Position numbers and translations under genes: made by a program. A DNA stretch of 64,000 nucleotides, from the NCBI RefSeq assembly GCF_000738775.1, contig NZ_JPOC01000046.1:32568-96567 (forward strand). Direction: 5' to 3'. The notes beneath the pieces were generated by a model. That model was not told the origin of the DNA and did not search any database. It saw only the letters and a list, made by a program, of their open reading frames with translations. Within the stretch, counting starts at the first letter, position 1. Each line of letters begins with the position of its first letter. The DNA comes from Prescottella defluvii. Its GTDB lineage: Bacteria > Actinomycetota > Actinomycetes > Mycobacteriales > Mycobacteriaceae. Positions 54,594 through 63,358 of this stretch are shown in pieces.

Positions 54594-54850
54594 CCGCCGT
54601 GATGATCATCGCCGGAGTGATGCTGGTGGCGGCGGCGCTGCTCACCACCTACCGGCTGCTCGCGGGGCCGAGCAGTCTCGACCGTCTCGTCGCGATGGAC
54701 ACCCTCGTCGCCACCGCCATCTGCGGGTTGTCGGTGTGGGCGGCGTACACGCGGGACACCACGATCGTGCCGGCCATCGTCGCGCTCGCCCTGGTCGGTT
54801 ACGTCGGCTCGGTCAGCGTGGCCCGGTTCCGGGTGAGTGACGACTCGTGA
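54590..54850 (+). CDS. mnhF: Mrp antiporter subunit F
   Basis: An 86-aa subunit with three membrane helices; the conserved segment LLAGPSSLDRLVAMDTLVAT is the MrpF hallmark. Starts at ATG 54590 overlapping mnhE, ends overlapping the GTG of mnhG. Confidence 0.93.
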   Translation: MTAVMIIAGVMLVAAALLTTYRLLAGPSSLDRLVAMDTLVATAICGLSVWAAYTRDTTIVPAIVALALVGYVGSVSVARFRVSDDS

Positions 54851-55185
54851 ACGGCTTCCTCGACGTCCTCGCGGCGATCTGCATCCTGCTCGGATCGTTC
54901 CTCGCGCTGACCGCTGCGATCGGCATCGTCCGCTTCCCCGACACCCTCTCGCGGATGCACGCGGCCACCAAACCTCAGGTGGTCGGGCTGGTGCTGGTGC
55001 TGGTCGGCGCGGTGATCCGCCTGCACGGCAACGTCGACATCTGGATGCTCGTGCTGATCGGGCTGTTCACGCTCCTGACGGCGCCCGTCATCGCGCACAG
55101 CGTCGGCCGCGTCGCCTACCGCGAGCAGCGCGGCCGCGACGGCCTGCTGATCAACCGCGACGAGGATCCGGGCACGTTCCGCTAG
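54847..55185 (+). CDS. mnhG: Mrp antiporter subunit G
   Basis: A 112-aa subunit with three membrane helices; GIVRFPDTLSRMHAATKPQV is the MrpG signature. GTG 54847 overlaps the mnhF stop. The stop codon is immediately followed by the third cluster of the dispersed repeat. Confidence 0.93.
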   Translation: MNGFLDVLAAICILLGSFLALTAAIGIVRFPDTLSRMHAATKPQVVGLVLVLVGAVIRLHGNVDIWMLVLIGLFTLLTAPVIAHSVGRVAYREQRGRDGLLINRDEDPGTFR

Positions 55186-55296
55186 CTCGCGTTCTGCGCA
55201 CTCGTCGCGCCGACGCCGTCCCCAGCCCCCGCGTTTTGCGCACTTAACGCGCGGTCGGGGCGTCCTCCGGGGCCGACAAGTGCGCAAATCGCGAGG
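55186..55296. repeat. Three copies of the dispersed repeat, entering a coding 3' end
   Basis: Copies at 55186-55210 (CTCGCGTTCTGCGCACTCGT, forward), 55226-55251 (CGCGTTTTGCGCACTTAACG, forward) and 55273-55296 (GACAAGTGCGCAAATCGCGA, reverse). The second and third can fold into a stem. The TAA stop of the convergent PAP2 gene lies in the second copy and its last codons run through the third. Confidence 0.85.
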
Positions 55297-56575
55297 AGGC
55301 GGGGACGCGATAGAACGTGCGCCAGTAGTCGTAGGCGAAGAGCGCCGGGACACCGAGGAGCAGCGGCGCCGACACGATCGGGTACTCGGCGATCTCCACG
55401 GCGAGGAATCGGTAGCTCAGCAGCAGTGCCGCCAGCAGGGCGGCGCCGGACACGACGATCCGCACCCGGAACCAGCCCCAGCCTCGCTCGGGAGCGCGCA
55501 GGGCGGACTCGAGCGTCAATGTGAGGACGGCGCCGGCGATGAGGTCGACGGCGTAGTGGTAGCCGAAGCCGAGGGTTGCGGCGAGCGTGCACACAAGCCA
55601 GAACGTGCCGCCCCAGCGCAGCCAGAGCGGGCCCTGCCGGGAGTGCAGGAAGATCGCGAGCGCCCACGCGGTGTGCAGGCTGGGCATGCAGTTGCGGGGG
55701 GTGGCGTCGTCGAACGGCATCGCCGTCGGCGTGACGTCGAACGGGACGACGGACGGCCAGAAGTCGCCGACCTGGAAGCCGTTGCCGTCGGCGCCGAACG
55801 CGAAGATGGGTCCGACGACCGGGAACAGGATGTAGAACACCGGCCCGATCAGCCCGATCAGCAGGAACGTGCGGACCAGGTGGTGCGACGGCCAGCCCTT
55901 GCGCAGCTGGTAGAGCGCGACGACGATGGCGGCGACGGGCAGCTCGATGTACACCCAGTGCAGGACGGCGTAGCCGACGGACCCGGTGGCGTCGACGATG
56001 TTGCCCATCACCCACGACGGGTTACCGAGCGCGTGGTCGGCGAGCTGGACGTACTGGTCGAGGACCTGCGGGCCGGCGAGGACGGTGATGTGCAGCCACA
56101 CGTCGCCGAACTTGGTGGCGACGATCAGCAGCGCGCCCAGCCCGACGCCCATGAGCGCGTTGCGGCGTTGCTCACCGGACCATTTCCAGCCCGCCCAGAC
56201 GCCGATCGCGGTCAGCACGATCACCGCACCGTTGCCGACGGTCAGCGGACCGCCCGCGAGGTACCGGACCGCGGCGACGACGACGTCGATCGCGACGGCA
56301 GTCGACAGTGCCAGGACCCGCTGCCGGTTGGTGAGCCCCACCATCGCGAGCGCGAGTCCGGCCCACGGCACGGACGCCGACTTGGGGGTTCCCACGAAAT
56401 CGTCGAGGAGGCTCTCCAGCGGCCCTTGGAAGCCGCGGGACGACGCGAAGACCTGCAGCGCGATGAGGGCGGCGACACCGGCCGCGACGACGCCACCGAG
56501 GAGGAGATTTCGGGTTCGTTCGTCGAGCCGTCTCGGCTCCGTCCGCGCGCCACCGTCCACTAACACGCCGTTCAT
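55244..56575 (-). CDS. PAP2-like membrane phosphatase/transferase
   Basis: A 443-aa polytopic protein with about ten membrane segments. The phosphatase signature is in NCMPSLHTAWALAIFLHSR and GFGYHYAVDLIAGAVL (SxxH and HxxxD elements), like the inositol phosphorylceramide synthase / PAP2_3 group. It may act on lipid or prenyl phosphates. The N-terminus (about 1-40) is cytoplasmic. The last 18 residues, SSRFAHLSAPEDAPTAR, are encoded by the dispersed repeat, so the original C-terminus may have been replaced. ATG 56575 is the start. Confidence 0.85.
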   Translation of the reverse strand: MNGVLVDGGARTEPRRLDERTRNLLLGGVVAAGVAALIALQVFASSRGFQGPLESLLDDFVGTPKSASVPWAGLALAMVGLTNRQRVLALSTAVAIDVVVAAVRYLAGGPLTVGNGAVIVLTAIGVWAGWKWSGEQRRNALMGVGLGALLIVATKFGDVWLHITVLAGPQVLDQYVQLADHALGNPSWVMGNIVDATGSVGYAVLHWVYIELPVAAIVVALYQLRKGWPSHHLVRTFLLIGLIGPVFYILFPVVGPIFAFGADGNGFQVGDFWPSVVPFDVTPTAMPFDDATPRNCMPSLHTAWALAIFLHSRQGPLWLRWGGTFWLVCTLAATLGFGYHYAVDLIAGAVLTLTLESALRAPERGWGWFRVRIVVSGAALLAALLLSYRFLAVEIAEYPIVSAPLLLGVPALFAYDYWRTFYRVPASSRFAHLSAPEDAPTAR

Positions 56576-56599
56576 AGTAAACGGCGGGTGAATCGGCTC

Positions 56600-57718
56600 T
56601 TACGTGTCCAGTTCGTCGACGAGGGAGCGGACGACGGCGCGCAGGTCACCTCCGGTCGCGGCGGCCACTTTGCGCTGACGTTGGTACGACGCTCCGCGGC
56701 GCGGGATGTCGGCGACCCGGGCGAGTTCGTCGGCGCAGCCGAGGCGCACCGCGGTGGGGGTGAGTTGTTCGAGCAGATCGTGAAGGTCGTCGGTGACGGG
56801 CCGTTCCCGGTTGTCGGCGCCGAGGATCACTTCGGCGTCGAGGCCGTACCGCGCTGCGCGCCACTTGTTCTCCTGCACGTGCCACGGCGGCATGGACGGC
56901 AGCGTCTCCCCCGATTCGAGTCGGGTGTCGAGGTGCACGACGAGACAGTGGACGAGGGCGACGAGGGCGCTCAGTTCGGAGCGGGAGGAGACGCCGTCGC
57001 ACACGCGGACCTCGATGGTGCCCCAGCGCGGTGCGGGCCGGATGTCCCAGTGCAGGCCGCCGAGATTTTCGATGACGCCGGTGGTGAGTTGGTCGTCGAC
57101 GTAGCCCTCGAACTGCGTCCAGTGGTCGAACTGGAACGGCAGGCCGGCGGTGGGCAACTGCTGGAACATCAGGGCACGGTTGCTGGCGTAGCCGGTGTCC
57201 ACGCCGGTCCACATCGGCGACGACGCCGAAAGTGCAAGCAGGTGAGGATATTTCAGCAGCAACGCGTTGAGGATCGGGAACACCTTCTCCTTGTTCGAGA
57301 TCCCGACGTGCACGTGCACACCCCAGATGAGCATCTGCCGACCCCACCATTGGGTGCGTTCGATCAGTTCGTCGTAGTGGGGGGTGCGGGTGAGCAACTG
57401 GGTGGACCACTGCGCGAACGGGTGGGTGCCCGAGCACATCAGGTCGACGCCGAGCGGGTCGGCGGCCCGGCGCACCAGCGACATCGTCTCGGACAGGTCG
57501 TCCATGGCCTCGCCGACGTTGTCGCAGATGCCGGTCACGAACTCGACGGTGTTGCGCAGCAACTCCTTGGTGACGCGGGGCTTGTCGGCGAGCCCGCCGA
57601 CGGCGTCGAACACCTCGGCGGCGGTGTTGGACAGATCGCGGGTGGTCCTGTCGACCAGCGCGATCTCCCATTCCACCCCGAGGGTCGGACGAGGTGAACC
57701 GGCGAAGGGAACTCCCAC
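56600..57718 (-). CDS. YbdK-type carboxylate-amine ligase (glutamate-cysteine ligase family 2)
   Basis: A 372-aa ATP-grasp-like GCS2 ligase. Motifs: PTLGVEWEIALVDRTTRDLS, KELLRNTVEFVTGIC, RTQWWGRQMLIWGVHVHVGI, ASNRALMFQQLPTAGLPF and PPWHVQENKWRAARYGLDAE. Very similar in pattern to Rv0433. E. coli YbdK shows weak gamma-glutamylcysteine ligase activity, but the real substrate in mycolata is unknown. GTG 57718 (VGVPFAGSPRPTLG) is used as the start; a GTG or ATG further upstream is possible. Convergent with nothing; follows sodC on the same strand after a terminator. Confidence 0.87.
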   Translation of the reverse strand: MGVPFAGSPRPTLGVEWEIALVDRTTRDLSNTAAEVFDAVGGLADKPRVTKELLRNTVEFVTGICDNVGEAMDDLSETMSLVRRAADPLGVDLMCSGTHPFAQWSTQLLTRTPHYDELIERTQWWGRQMLIWGVHVHVGISNKEKVFPILNALLLKYPHLLALSASSPMWTGVDTGYASNRALMFQQLPTAGLPFQFDHWTQFEGYVDDQLTTGVIENLGGLHWDIRPAPRWGTIEVRVCDGVSSRSELSALVALVHCLVVHLDTRLESGETLPSMPPWHVQENKWRAARYGLDAEVILGADNRERPVTDDLHDLLEQLTPTAVRLGCADELARVADIPRRGASYQRQRKVAAATGGDLRAVVRSLVDELDT

Positions 57719-57783
57719 GCAACCGATCCAACCACAGCGTTCCGCACCCCGCACGGCTCCGGAAATCCGCTGGCAGACGCGGA

Positions 57784-57810
57784 ACGGCGGGGCCGTGGTG
57801 GCCCCGCCGT
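57784..57810 (-). terminator. Terminator of sodC
   Basis: ACGGCGGGGCC (57784-57794) pairs perfectly with GGCCCCGCCGT (57800-57810) over a 5-base loop, 25 bases after the sodC stop. Confidence 0.75.
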
Positions 57811-57834
57811 CCGGGTTGTTCAGGTGGCTCGGTG

Positions 57835-58527
57835 TCAGCCGTTGATGACGCCGCAGGCGACGCGTGCACCGGCGTCACCGGTGGCCAGGGTCTCCTGGTC
57901 CGGGGCGGGCGCGTAGCGGGTGGGGATGTTGGCGAAGTTGTCGGCGCCCGCGTGGATCATCAGCGCGGTGCCCTTGCCGCCGTTCTTCAGGTCCGCGAGG
58001 GTGAAGGAACTGGTGGTGGTGACGAGGTAGCCCTTGCCGTCCTCGCGCACCTCGAGCGAGGTGAGGTCACCGCTGGCCGGGTGGCCGGTGTGGCCCTCGA
58101 CCTGGAGGTGGCCGCCGGCGGACAGGAAGTTGCCGGGCTCACCGCCGGTGGGGGCGACGGAGTTGGGCTCGCACTTGCCGACCGAGTGGACGTGCAGGCC
58201 GTGGAAGCCGGGCGTCAGGCCCTGCGCGTTGACGGTGACCTGGACGTAGCCGTCGCCTTCGGAGAACGACGCGGTGCCGGCGTCGGCGCCCTTCGCGTCC
58301 TTCAGCTGCACCTCGACGGTGCCGGCCTCGGTCGCGGAAGCATGTGCGGAGCCGCTCTCGGCGTGATCGCCCGCGGGGGCGGGGGAACCCGTCCACACCG
58401 GCGGGGTGGTGCCGGGGACGTCGCTGGGCTCCTCGTTGTTCGAGCATGCGGTCAGTCCCAGGGCCGCGATCGCGACCAGGGGGGTCACGACGCGCCAGGA
58501 CTTGCGACGGGTGGAATGCGAGGCCAT
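57835..58527 (-). CDS. sodC: Cu/Zn superoxide dismutase lipoprotein
   Basis: Exported enzyme of 230 aa that removes superoxide outside the membrane. Signal with basic [10 protein letters not shown], hydrophobic core and lipobox LTAC at about residues 23-26. Metal ligands: [15 protein letters not shown], the [14 protein letters not shown] segment and the C-terminal [13 protein letters not shown] and ARVACGVI, with the disulfide Cys pair. ATG 58527 has GAAGGAG upstream. Same position as Rv0432. Confidence 0.95.
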   Translation of the reverse strand: MASHSTRRKSWRVVTPLVAIAALGLTACSNNEEPSDVPGTTPPVWTGSPAPAGDHAESGSAHASATEAGTVEVQLKDAKGADAGTASFSEGDGYVQVTVNAQGLTPGFHGLHVHSVGKCEPNSVAPTGGEPGNFLSAGGHLQVEGHTGHPASGDLTSLEVREDGKGYLVTTTSSFTLADLKNGGKGTALMIHAGADNFANIPTRYAPAPDQETLATGDAGARVACGVING

Positions 58528-58589
58528 CGAACCGCTCCTTCGAGGTGGTTGAAATCTGTCGATGATCATAACCAGCGGGTTTTCGCGGG

Positions 58590-59168
58590 CTAGTTGGAGG
58601 TGACGATCACGATGACACCGGGCGACGCGCTGGCGATGCCGGCGAAACGCGGTTCCGCGGTGACTCCCAGTTCCGCCGCGAGGGCCTGAGCGGCCTGCTT
58701 CTCGGCGGCGGTGTCGCCGTAGTACACGGTGGTCTTCTGGATCAGTCCGTAGCTGTAGTTGCCGGTTTCGGACACGGTCCAGCCGTTGGCCGCGAGTTCG
58801 TCGGCGGTCTGGCCGGCGAGACCGGAGACGGTGCTGTTGTTGAACACCCGAACCGGAACGGACTTGTCGACGCGGGCGGGCGCGGTGGCCGACACGGAAC
58901 TGGTGACCGGCGCGGAACTGACCGCCGTCGTCGTGGCCTCGACCTCGGTGGTCGTGGTGACGGGTGCGGCCGTGGTGGTCCGCACGGCGGCGGGCGCCGC
59001 GGCGGGTGCGGAGGTGGTGGTGGCGGCCGCTTCGGATGCGGCGTCGTCGGAGTCCGAGCCCCCCAGGGAGGCGGCGCCCAACCCGGCGAAGAGGATCGCG
59101 AGGGCGATCAGCACCATCGCGAGGGCTCGCAGCGGGGGGCCTGACGACTCTGGGTTCGGGGTGGTCAC
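58590..59168 (-). CDS. LytR C-terminal domain membrane protein
   Basis: A 192-aa protein with one N-terminal membrane helix ([20 protein letters not shown]), a long Ala/Thr/Val-rich extracellular linker (about 40-100), and a LytR_C domain (about 103-190; [20 protein letters not shown], then [19 protein letters not shown] [15 protein letters not shown]). Counterpart of Rv0431. The domain occurs in cell-wall polymer transferases, but here it stands alone. GTG 59168 start. It follows the DUF3263 gene by 72 bases. Confidence 0.85.
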   Translation of the reverse strand: MTTPNPESSGPPLRALAMVLIALAILFAGLGAASLGGSDSDDAASEAAATTTSAPAAAPAAVRTTTAAPVTTTTEVEATTTAVSSAPVTSSVSATAPARVDKSVPVRVFNNSTVSGLAGQTADELAANGWTVSETGNYSYGLIQKTTVYYGDTAAEKQAAQALAAELGVTAEPRFAGIASASPGVIVIVTSN

Positions 59169-59240
59169 TGTTCCGACCTTAATCGGCGCGTCCGACTGTT
59201 CTCGTAACGAGGTGACGACGGCCGGGGATTGAATGGCGGC

Positions 59241-59567
59241 TTACGTGGAGATGTCGAAGCCCAGCCGGCGGGCGGCGCGAGCTTTCTGCCGACTGGCCCG
59301 CAGGCGACGCAGGCGCTTGACCAGCATCGGGTCGGCGGCGAGGGCCTCGGGGCGATCGACGAGCGCGTTGAGCACCTGGTAGTAACGGGTGGCCGACATG
59401 GAGAAGCGTTCCTTGATGGCCTCTTCCTTGGCCCCGGCGTACTTCCACCACTGCCGCTCGAAGGACAGGATGTCGTGTTCGCGGCGGGTGAGGCCGTCCT
59501 CCCCGACCTCGCTGTTCGACGCGCCGTCGCTGCGTTCAGACTGGTTCCGGGCTGCTGCGCCGTCCAT
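59241..59567 (-). CDS. DUF3263 small putative DNA-binding protein
   Basis: A 108-aa soluble protein counterpart of Rv0430. The conserved core is LTRREHDILSFERQWWKYAG followed by KEEAIKERFSMSATRYYQVL, a helix-turn-helix-like layout, and a basic C-terminus (VKRLRRLRASRQKARAARR) that could bind nucleic acid. Function unknown. ATG 59567. Confidence 0.87.
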   Translation of the reverse strand: MDGAAARNQSERSDGASNSEVGEDGLTRREHDILSFERQWWKYAGAKEEAIKERFSMSATRYYQVLNALVDRPEALAADPMLVKRLRRLRASRQKARAARRLGFDIST

Positions 59568-59788
59568 CTCACTCCTCGACTGCTGATCCCGCCCGGCCCC
59601 GCGTACCGCGCCCCCTGGTGGGCCCGAACGGATCAGGCCGAACGTCGCGCTCGGGTATGCGGCCGACCGGCCCCCCGATCACGAATTACACCGATGTTCT
59701 TCCTGGTCATTGAACCACGGTCACGGCGAGGGTGACGGGGTTCCAGGGGGACGCGCCGCGAATATCACGCCCACTATCCTTGGTGACC

Positions 59789-60394
59789 ATGGCAATTCTT
59801 CCGATCCGCATCGTCGGCGATCCCGTCCTGCACGAGCCGACCAAGCCCGTCGCCGAGTCCCCCGCCGAACTCGCCGATCTGATCCGCGACATGTACGAGA
59901 CGATGGACGCCGCGAACGGTGTGGGTCTGGCCGCGAACCAGGTCGGTGTCGCCAAGCGCCTGTTCGTGTACGACTGCCCCGATGTCGACGAGACCGGCAA
60001 GTCGACCCGTCGCCGCGGCTGCGTGGTCAACCCGGTGCTGGTGACGTCGGAGATCCCGGAGACCATGCCGGACGAGGACGACGACGTCGAGGGCTGCCTG
60101 TCGGTTCCCGGTGAGCAGTTCCCCACCGGCCGCGCCGACTGGGCCAAGGTCACCGGCACCGACGAGGACGGCAACCCGGTCGAGATCGAGGGCCACGGCT
60201 TCTTCGCGCGGATGCTGCAGCACGAGACCGGTCACCTGGACGGCTTCCTGTACGTGGACGTGCTGATCGGCCGCAACAAGCGCGCGGCGAAGAAGACGAT
60301 CAAGCGTGAGGGTTGGGGCGTGCCGAACCTGAGCTGGACGCCGGGCACGGTGGACGACCCGTTCGGTCACGACGAGGACGATGACGAGGACTGA
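59789..60394 (+). CDS. def: Peptide deformylase
   Basis: Metalloenzyme of 201 aa that removes the formyl group from new proteins. Motif 1 [10 protein letters not shown], motif 2 EGCLSV with the metal Cys, motif 3 QHETGHLDG with the HExxH metal ligands. The C-terminus is a run of acidic residues (HDEDDDED). ATG 59789 lacks a Shine-Dalgarno site; CACTATCCT just upstream may be a -10 element of a nearly leaderless mRNA. Its end overlaps the next gene by 14 bases. Confidence 0.96.
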   Translation: MAILPIRIVGDPVLHEPTKPVAESPAELADLIRDMYETMDAANGVGLAANQVGVAKRLFVYDCPDVDETGKSTRRRGCVVNPVLVTSEIPETMPDEDDDVEGCLSVPGEQFPTGRADWAKVTGTDEDGNPVEIEGHGFFARMLQHETGHLDGFLYVDVLIGRNKRAAKKTIKREGWGVPNLSWTPGTVDDPFGHDEDDDED

Positions 60395-60626
60395 CCCTCC
60401 ACCGGGTCCGCCGGTGATCGGCGGCCGGGTGGTGGTGCGGTATCGCCTGCCACCCGGGGGCTCGCATCCGCTCACCGACGTGATCGGCACGCTCGAGCAG
60501 CTCGAGCCGACGGTGGTGGTCCGCACCGCCGACGACCGCGTGGTGGAGATCGAGCGCGCCGACGTGGTGCGCCTCAAGGCTCTGGGCCCCAAGCCGGTGC
60601 GCCGGTCCGACGGCCGGGTTCGGTGA
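60381..60626 (+). CDS. Stand-alone SH3-like domain (N-terminal part of Rv0428c-type acetyltransferases)
   Basis: An 81-aa protein: [40 protein letters not shown] and [16 protein letters not shown]. In M. tuberculosis a similar segment forms the N-terminus of the longer GNAT protein Rv0428c, also next to def. Here only this domain is present and the frame ends at TGA 60626, followed 30 bases later by xthA. Either a split gene that lost its acetyltransferase part or a genuine short form. ATG 60381 overlaps the def 3' end. Confidence 0.7.
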   Translation: MTRTDPPPGPPVIGGRVVVRYRLPPGGSHPLTDVIGTLEQLEPTVVVRTADDRVVEIERADVVRLKALGPKPVRRSDGRVR

Positions 60627-60656
60627 CTGTCGGGGTAGCTGACTACCCTCTCCGGT

Positions 60657-61457
60657 GTGCGTATCGCGACGTGGAATGTGAACTCGGTCCGTGCCCGAAC
60701 CGACCGGATCGTGGACTGGCTGGCCCGCACCGACACCGATGTGTTGGCGATGCAGGAAACCAAGTGCAAGGACGAGCAGTTCCCGTACGAGCGGTTCACC
60801 GAGGCCGGCTACGAGGTGGCGCACGTGGGCCTGAGCCAGTGGAACGGCGTGGCGATCGCGTCGCGGATCGGGCTCGAGGACGTGCAGGTCGGGTTCGCGG
60901 ACCAGCCCGGGTTCAACAAGGATCCGGAGGCGGAGGCCACGCGGGAGGCCCGCGCGATCGGTGCGACGGTGGGCGGGGTGCGGGTGTGGAGCCTGTACGT
61001 GCCCAACGGCCGCGAGCTGACGGATCCGCACTACGTCTACAAGCTGGAGTGGCTCGCGAAGCTGCGCGCGGACGCGGAGGGCTGGCTGGCCGGCAACCCG
61101 GACGCACAGATCGCGCTGATGGGCGACTGGAACGTGGCCCCCACCGACGAGGACGTGTGGGATCCGGCGTTCTTCGCGGACAAGACACACACGTCGCAGC
61201 CGGAGCGGGACGCGTTCGACGCGTTCGCCGACGCCGGATTCGCCGACGTGGTGCGCCCGCATGCACCCGGTCCGGGCGTCTACACCTACTGGGACTACAC
61301 GCAGCTGCGGTTCCCCAAGCGGCAGGGCATGCGCATCGACTACGTGCTGGGGTCCCCCGCGTTCGCGGCGCGGGTCACCGGCGCGCACATCGACCGGGAC
61401 GAGCGCAAGGGCAAGGGCGCGAGCGATCACGCGCCGGTCGTGGTCGATCTGGCCTGA
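60657..61457 (+). CDS. xthA: Exodeoxyribonuclease III
   Basis: AP endonuclease / 3'-5' exonuclease of 266 aa for base-excision repair. Motifs: ATWNVNSVRAR, LAMQETKCKD, SLYVPNGREL, GDWNVAPTDEDVW, the YTYWDYTQLRFPKRQGMRID stretch, and SDHAPVVVDL with the catalytic Asp-His. GTG 60657 follows a TACCCT -10-like box at nine bases, so the mRNA may be nearly leaderless. Ends 6 bases from the convergent GNAT stop. Confidence 0.96.
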   Translation: MRIATWNVNSVRARTDRIVDWLARTDTDVLAMQETKCKDEQFPYERFTEAGYEVAHVGLSQWNGVAIASRIGLEDVQVGFADQPGFNKDPEAEATREARAIGATVGGVRVWSLYVPNGRELTDPHYVYKLEWLAKLRADAEGWLAGNPDAQIALMGDWNVAPTDEDVWDPAFFADKTHTSQPERDAFDAFADAGFADVVRPHAPGPGVYTYWDYTQLRFPKRQGMRIDYVLGSPAFAARVTGAHIDRDERKGKGASDHAPVVVDLA

Positions 61458-61463
61458 TCAGGG

Positions 61464-61811
61464 TCACTGCTCGTCGAGCAGGTCCAGGTACTCGGTGTGC
61501 GTGCCGAGGAATCGCGTGACGTAGGTGCAGACCGGACGGATCCGGGTGCCCTCGCTGCGGGCGCGGTCGAGCACGGCCCGCACCAGTACCGCCGCCCAGC
61601 CGCGGCCGCTTCGGTCCTCGCGGACGACGGTGTGCAGCAGGGTGAGCACGTCGCCGGACGGACCGGCGCTGTCGCGGCGATAGCCGAGGATGCCGACGAG
61701 GTCGTCGCGCACCCAGAGTTCGTAGCGCTCGTGCGGCGGGCTGTCGACGATCCGGACGGCGTCGGCGACGGCGCCCGCTGTTCGTGGGGATTTGCTGTTC
61801 ACGTTTCCCAT
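61464..61811 (-). CDS. GNAT-fold N-acetyltransferase-like protein (YidJ/CG type)
   Basis: A 115-aa small acetyltransferase-like protein: RYELWVRDDLVGILGYRRDS, TVVREDRSGRGWAAVLVRAV with an acyl-CoA loop R-x2-G-x-A, and IRPVCTYVTRFLGTHTEYLD with the family Cys. Paralogue of the next gene; both end in a Leu-Asp-Leu motif. Substrate unknown. ATG 61811. Confidence 0.82.
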   Translation of the reverse strand: MGNVNSKSPRTAGAVADAVRIVDSPPHERYELWVRDDLVGILGYRRDSAGPSGDVLTLLHTVVREDRSGRGWAAVLVRAVLDRARSEGTRIRPVCTYVTRFLGTHTEYLDLLDEQ

Positions 61812-61902
61812 GAAACCGGCCGAACCGCCGGCACCGGGTCCGTTTCGGGACGGGTGGGGCGGTTCGATGCCGATCCTTGACCGCGGCGTGGCCGCGCGTC
61901 GA

Positions 61903-62304
61903 TCAGTTCAGCGAGATCGCGTCGGACGCCTCGGGCGGCGCCATCAGATCGAGGTACTCCGGATTGGCCTCCACGAACCGCTGCACGTACGTGCACACCG
62001 GGCGCACGCGCCAGCCGTAGTCGCGGGCCCGGTCCAGCGAGCGCCGCACCATGACGGCGGCGAGCCCACGGTGCCCGAAGTCCTCGACGACGACCGTGTG
62101 CATGAACGAGACGACGGCAGCAGGTTTCCGTGCGCCGCGGCGAACGGCCGGTGAGGTGTCGTAGTAGCCGACGATTCCCACCAGGTCTCCGTTGAGCCGC
62201 AACTCGAAGCGGTTCTGGTCAGCGTTGTCGGTCACGTCGGCGCTGGGCGAATCGGCGAACACGACACCTCCTCGGGACGCTTTCGATGCAACAATGTGAT
62301 CCAC
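61903..62304 (-). CDS. GNAT-fold N-acetyltransferase-like protein, paralogue
   Basis: A 133-aa protein of the same family: RFELRLNGDLVGIVGYYDTS, TVVVEDFGHRGLAAVMVRRS and VRPVCTYVQRFVEANPEYLD. It has an N-terminal extension of about 25 residues relative to its neighbour. The two lie 91 bases apart on one strand and arose by duplication. ATG 62304 (MDHIVASKASRGG). Confidence 0.82.
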   Translation of the reverse strand: MDHIVASKASRGGVVFADSPSADVTDNADQNRFELRLNGDLVGIVGYYDTSPAVRRGARKPAAVVSFMHTVVVEDFGHRGLAAVMVRRSLDRARDYGWRVRPVCTYVQRFVEANPEYLDLMAPPEASDAISLN

Positions 62305-62610
62305 GCCACTATTAGTACAGGCGTTCGCCGCAACCTGTCATGCATTTGACCGAATCCGTTCGACACCAATTCCGAGCCCTCCGGATCGCGCATACGTAGG
62401 CAGCGGAGACGCATCCCGAAGGCGGCACAGAATTCGATACCATCCGACCGGTTCTTCTTGCTGTCGACACAATCGATTCACCCGGCCATCCGATACAGAT
62501 TGGCCAACACACCAGAGCCACCCGACCGATCCCCTGCACCACCAAAGCGCACCACCGAACAGTCGCTTCTCGAAGAGCCTTCAGCTGAATACTTTTCGAT
62601 CCGATCCGTC
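62305..62610. other. Intergenic region with no recognisable gene
   Basis: Base composition is nearer 55-58% GC than the surroundings and codon bias is absent in all frames. It must hold the promoter of the GNAT genes. I see no RNA gene, repeat or mobile element here. Confidence 0.5.
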
Positions 62611-62650
62611 GACCGTCCCGGTACCCACCCACGTGGATACCGGGACGGTC
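62611..62650 (-). terminator. Terminator of the secreted-protein gene
   Basis: GACCGTCCCGGTA (62611-62623) pairs perfectly with TACCGGGACGGTC (62638-62650) over a 14-base loop, 16 bases after the stop of the adjoining gene. Confidence 0.75.
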
Positions 62651-62665
62651 TAGGTCAGATCAACG

Positions 62666-63274
62666 TCACGGCGTGACGTCGATTCCCGGCGAGAAGGTCA
62701 GCTTGCCCGTCAGGGTAGCCGTACCGGGACCTGCCGGCGGGCACACTCCGCCACCGGTCGAGTTGAAGTTGACCGTCCCGGAGTTCGAGGCGGTCACCGA
62801 CGGCTTCGCGTACGGCAGCGGCCCGATGGTGCTCGCCCCCAACGTGATCGAGCAACCACTCGACGGCACCGTGACCACCGCGCCACCGGCGGGGATGATC
62901 AGTGAACCCTGGGGTGATGCACCATCGTTGTCGAACTTCAGCTTCCAGGTCCCGCTGGCAGCGACCGTCGCAGGCTGCCCGTTGAGCGTGCAACTCGACA
63001 GACTCACGCTGCTGATGTTGATATCGATCCCGCCAGTGGACGGGTTGACGTTGCCGGGTGCAGCCGGGGTAGTTCCGGTGCCGGACACATTCGTGCAGCG
63101 CATGGTGTACCCGGGAGTGGTGGTGATGATCCGAAGATCACTGCTCGTTGCGGTGACCGGCGTGCCGGCGGGAGTGATCGTTGTCGACGCGTACGACAGC
63201 CCCACAGCCGTCAACGTCGCGGCCGCAGCGACGGCCAGAACTGCGCTACCCCGATTGAGAACCTTCGTTGCCAT
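62666..63274 (-). CDS. Secreted beta-rich protein of unknown function
   Basis: A 202-aa exported protein: short basic start, hydrophobic core AVLAVAAAATLTAVGL, cleavage around SYAST (about residue 28). The mature part is Thr/Ser/Gly-rich and beta-like, with four Cys that can form two disulfides (MRCTN, SSCTL, SGCSI, GVCPP). I do not recognise the family. ATG 63274 is preferred over 63289 because GAAGGAG lies 7 bases before it, inside the longer frame. Codon use is less GC-biased than in core genes. Confidence 0.72.
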   Translation of the reverse strand: MATKVLNRGSAVLAVAAAATLTAVGLSYASTTITPAGTPVTATSSDLRIITTTPGYTMRCTNVSGTGTTPAAPGNVNPSTGGIDINISSVSLSSCTLNGQPATVAASGTWKLKFDNDGASPQGSLIIPAGGAVVTVPSSGCSITLGASTIGPLPYAKPSVTASNSGTVNFNSTGGGVCPPAGPGTATLTGKLTFSPGIDVTP

Positions 63275-63358
63275 TCGGTTCTCCTTCATGTGAGGTGTAG
63301 CCCCGCTCGGATGAACGGTCGAGTGAACAGGCTTCGATGAATCAATTCGATTGCCGTA

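Noticed and set aside
62312..62632. 106-codon minus-strand frame before the secreted protein
   Set aside because: No codon bias, many Cys/Trp/Arg, overlaps a terminator; no sign of a real product.
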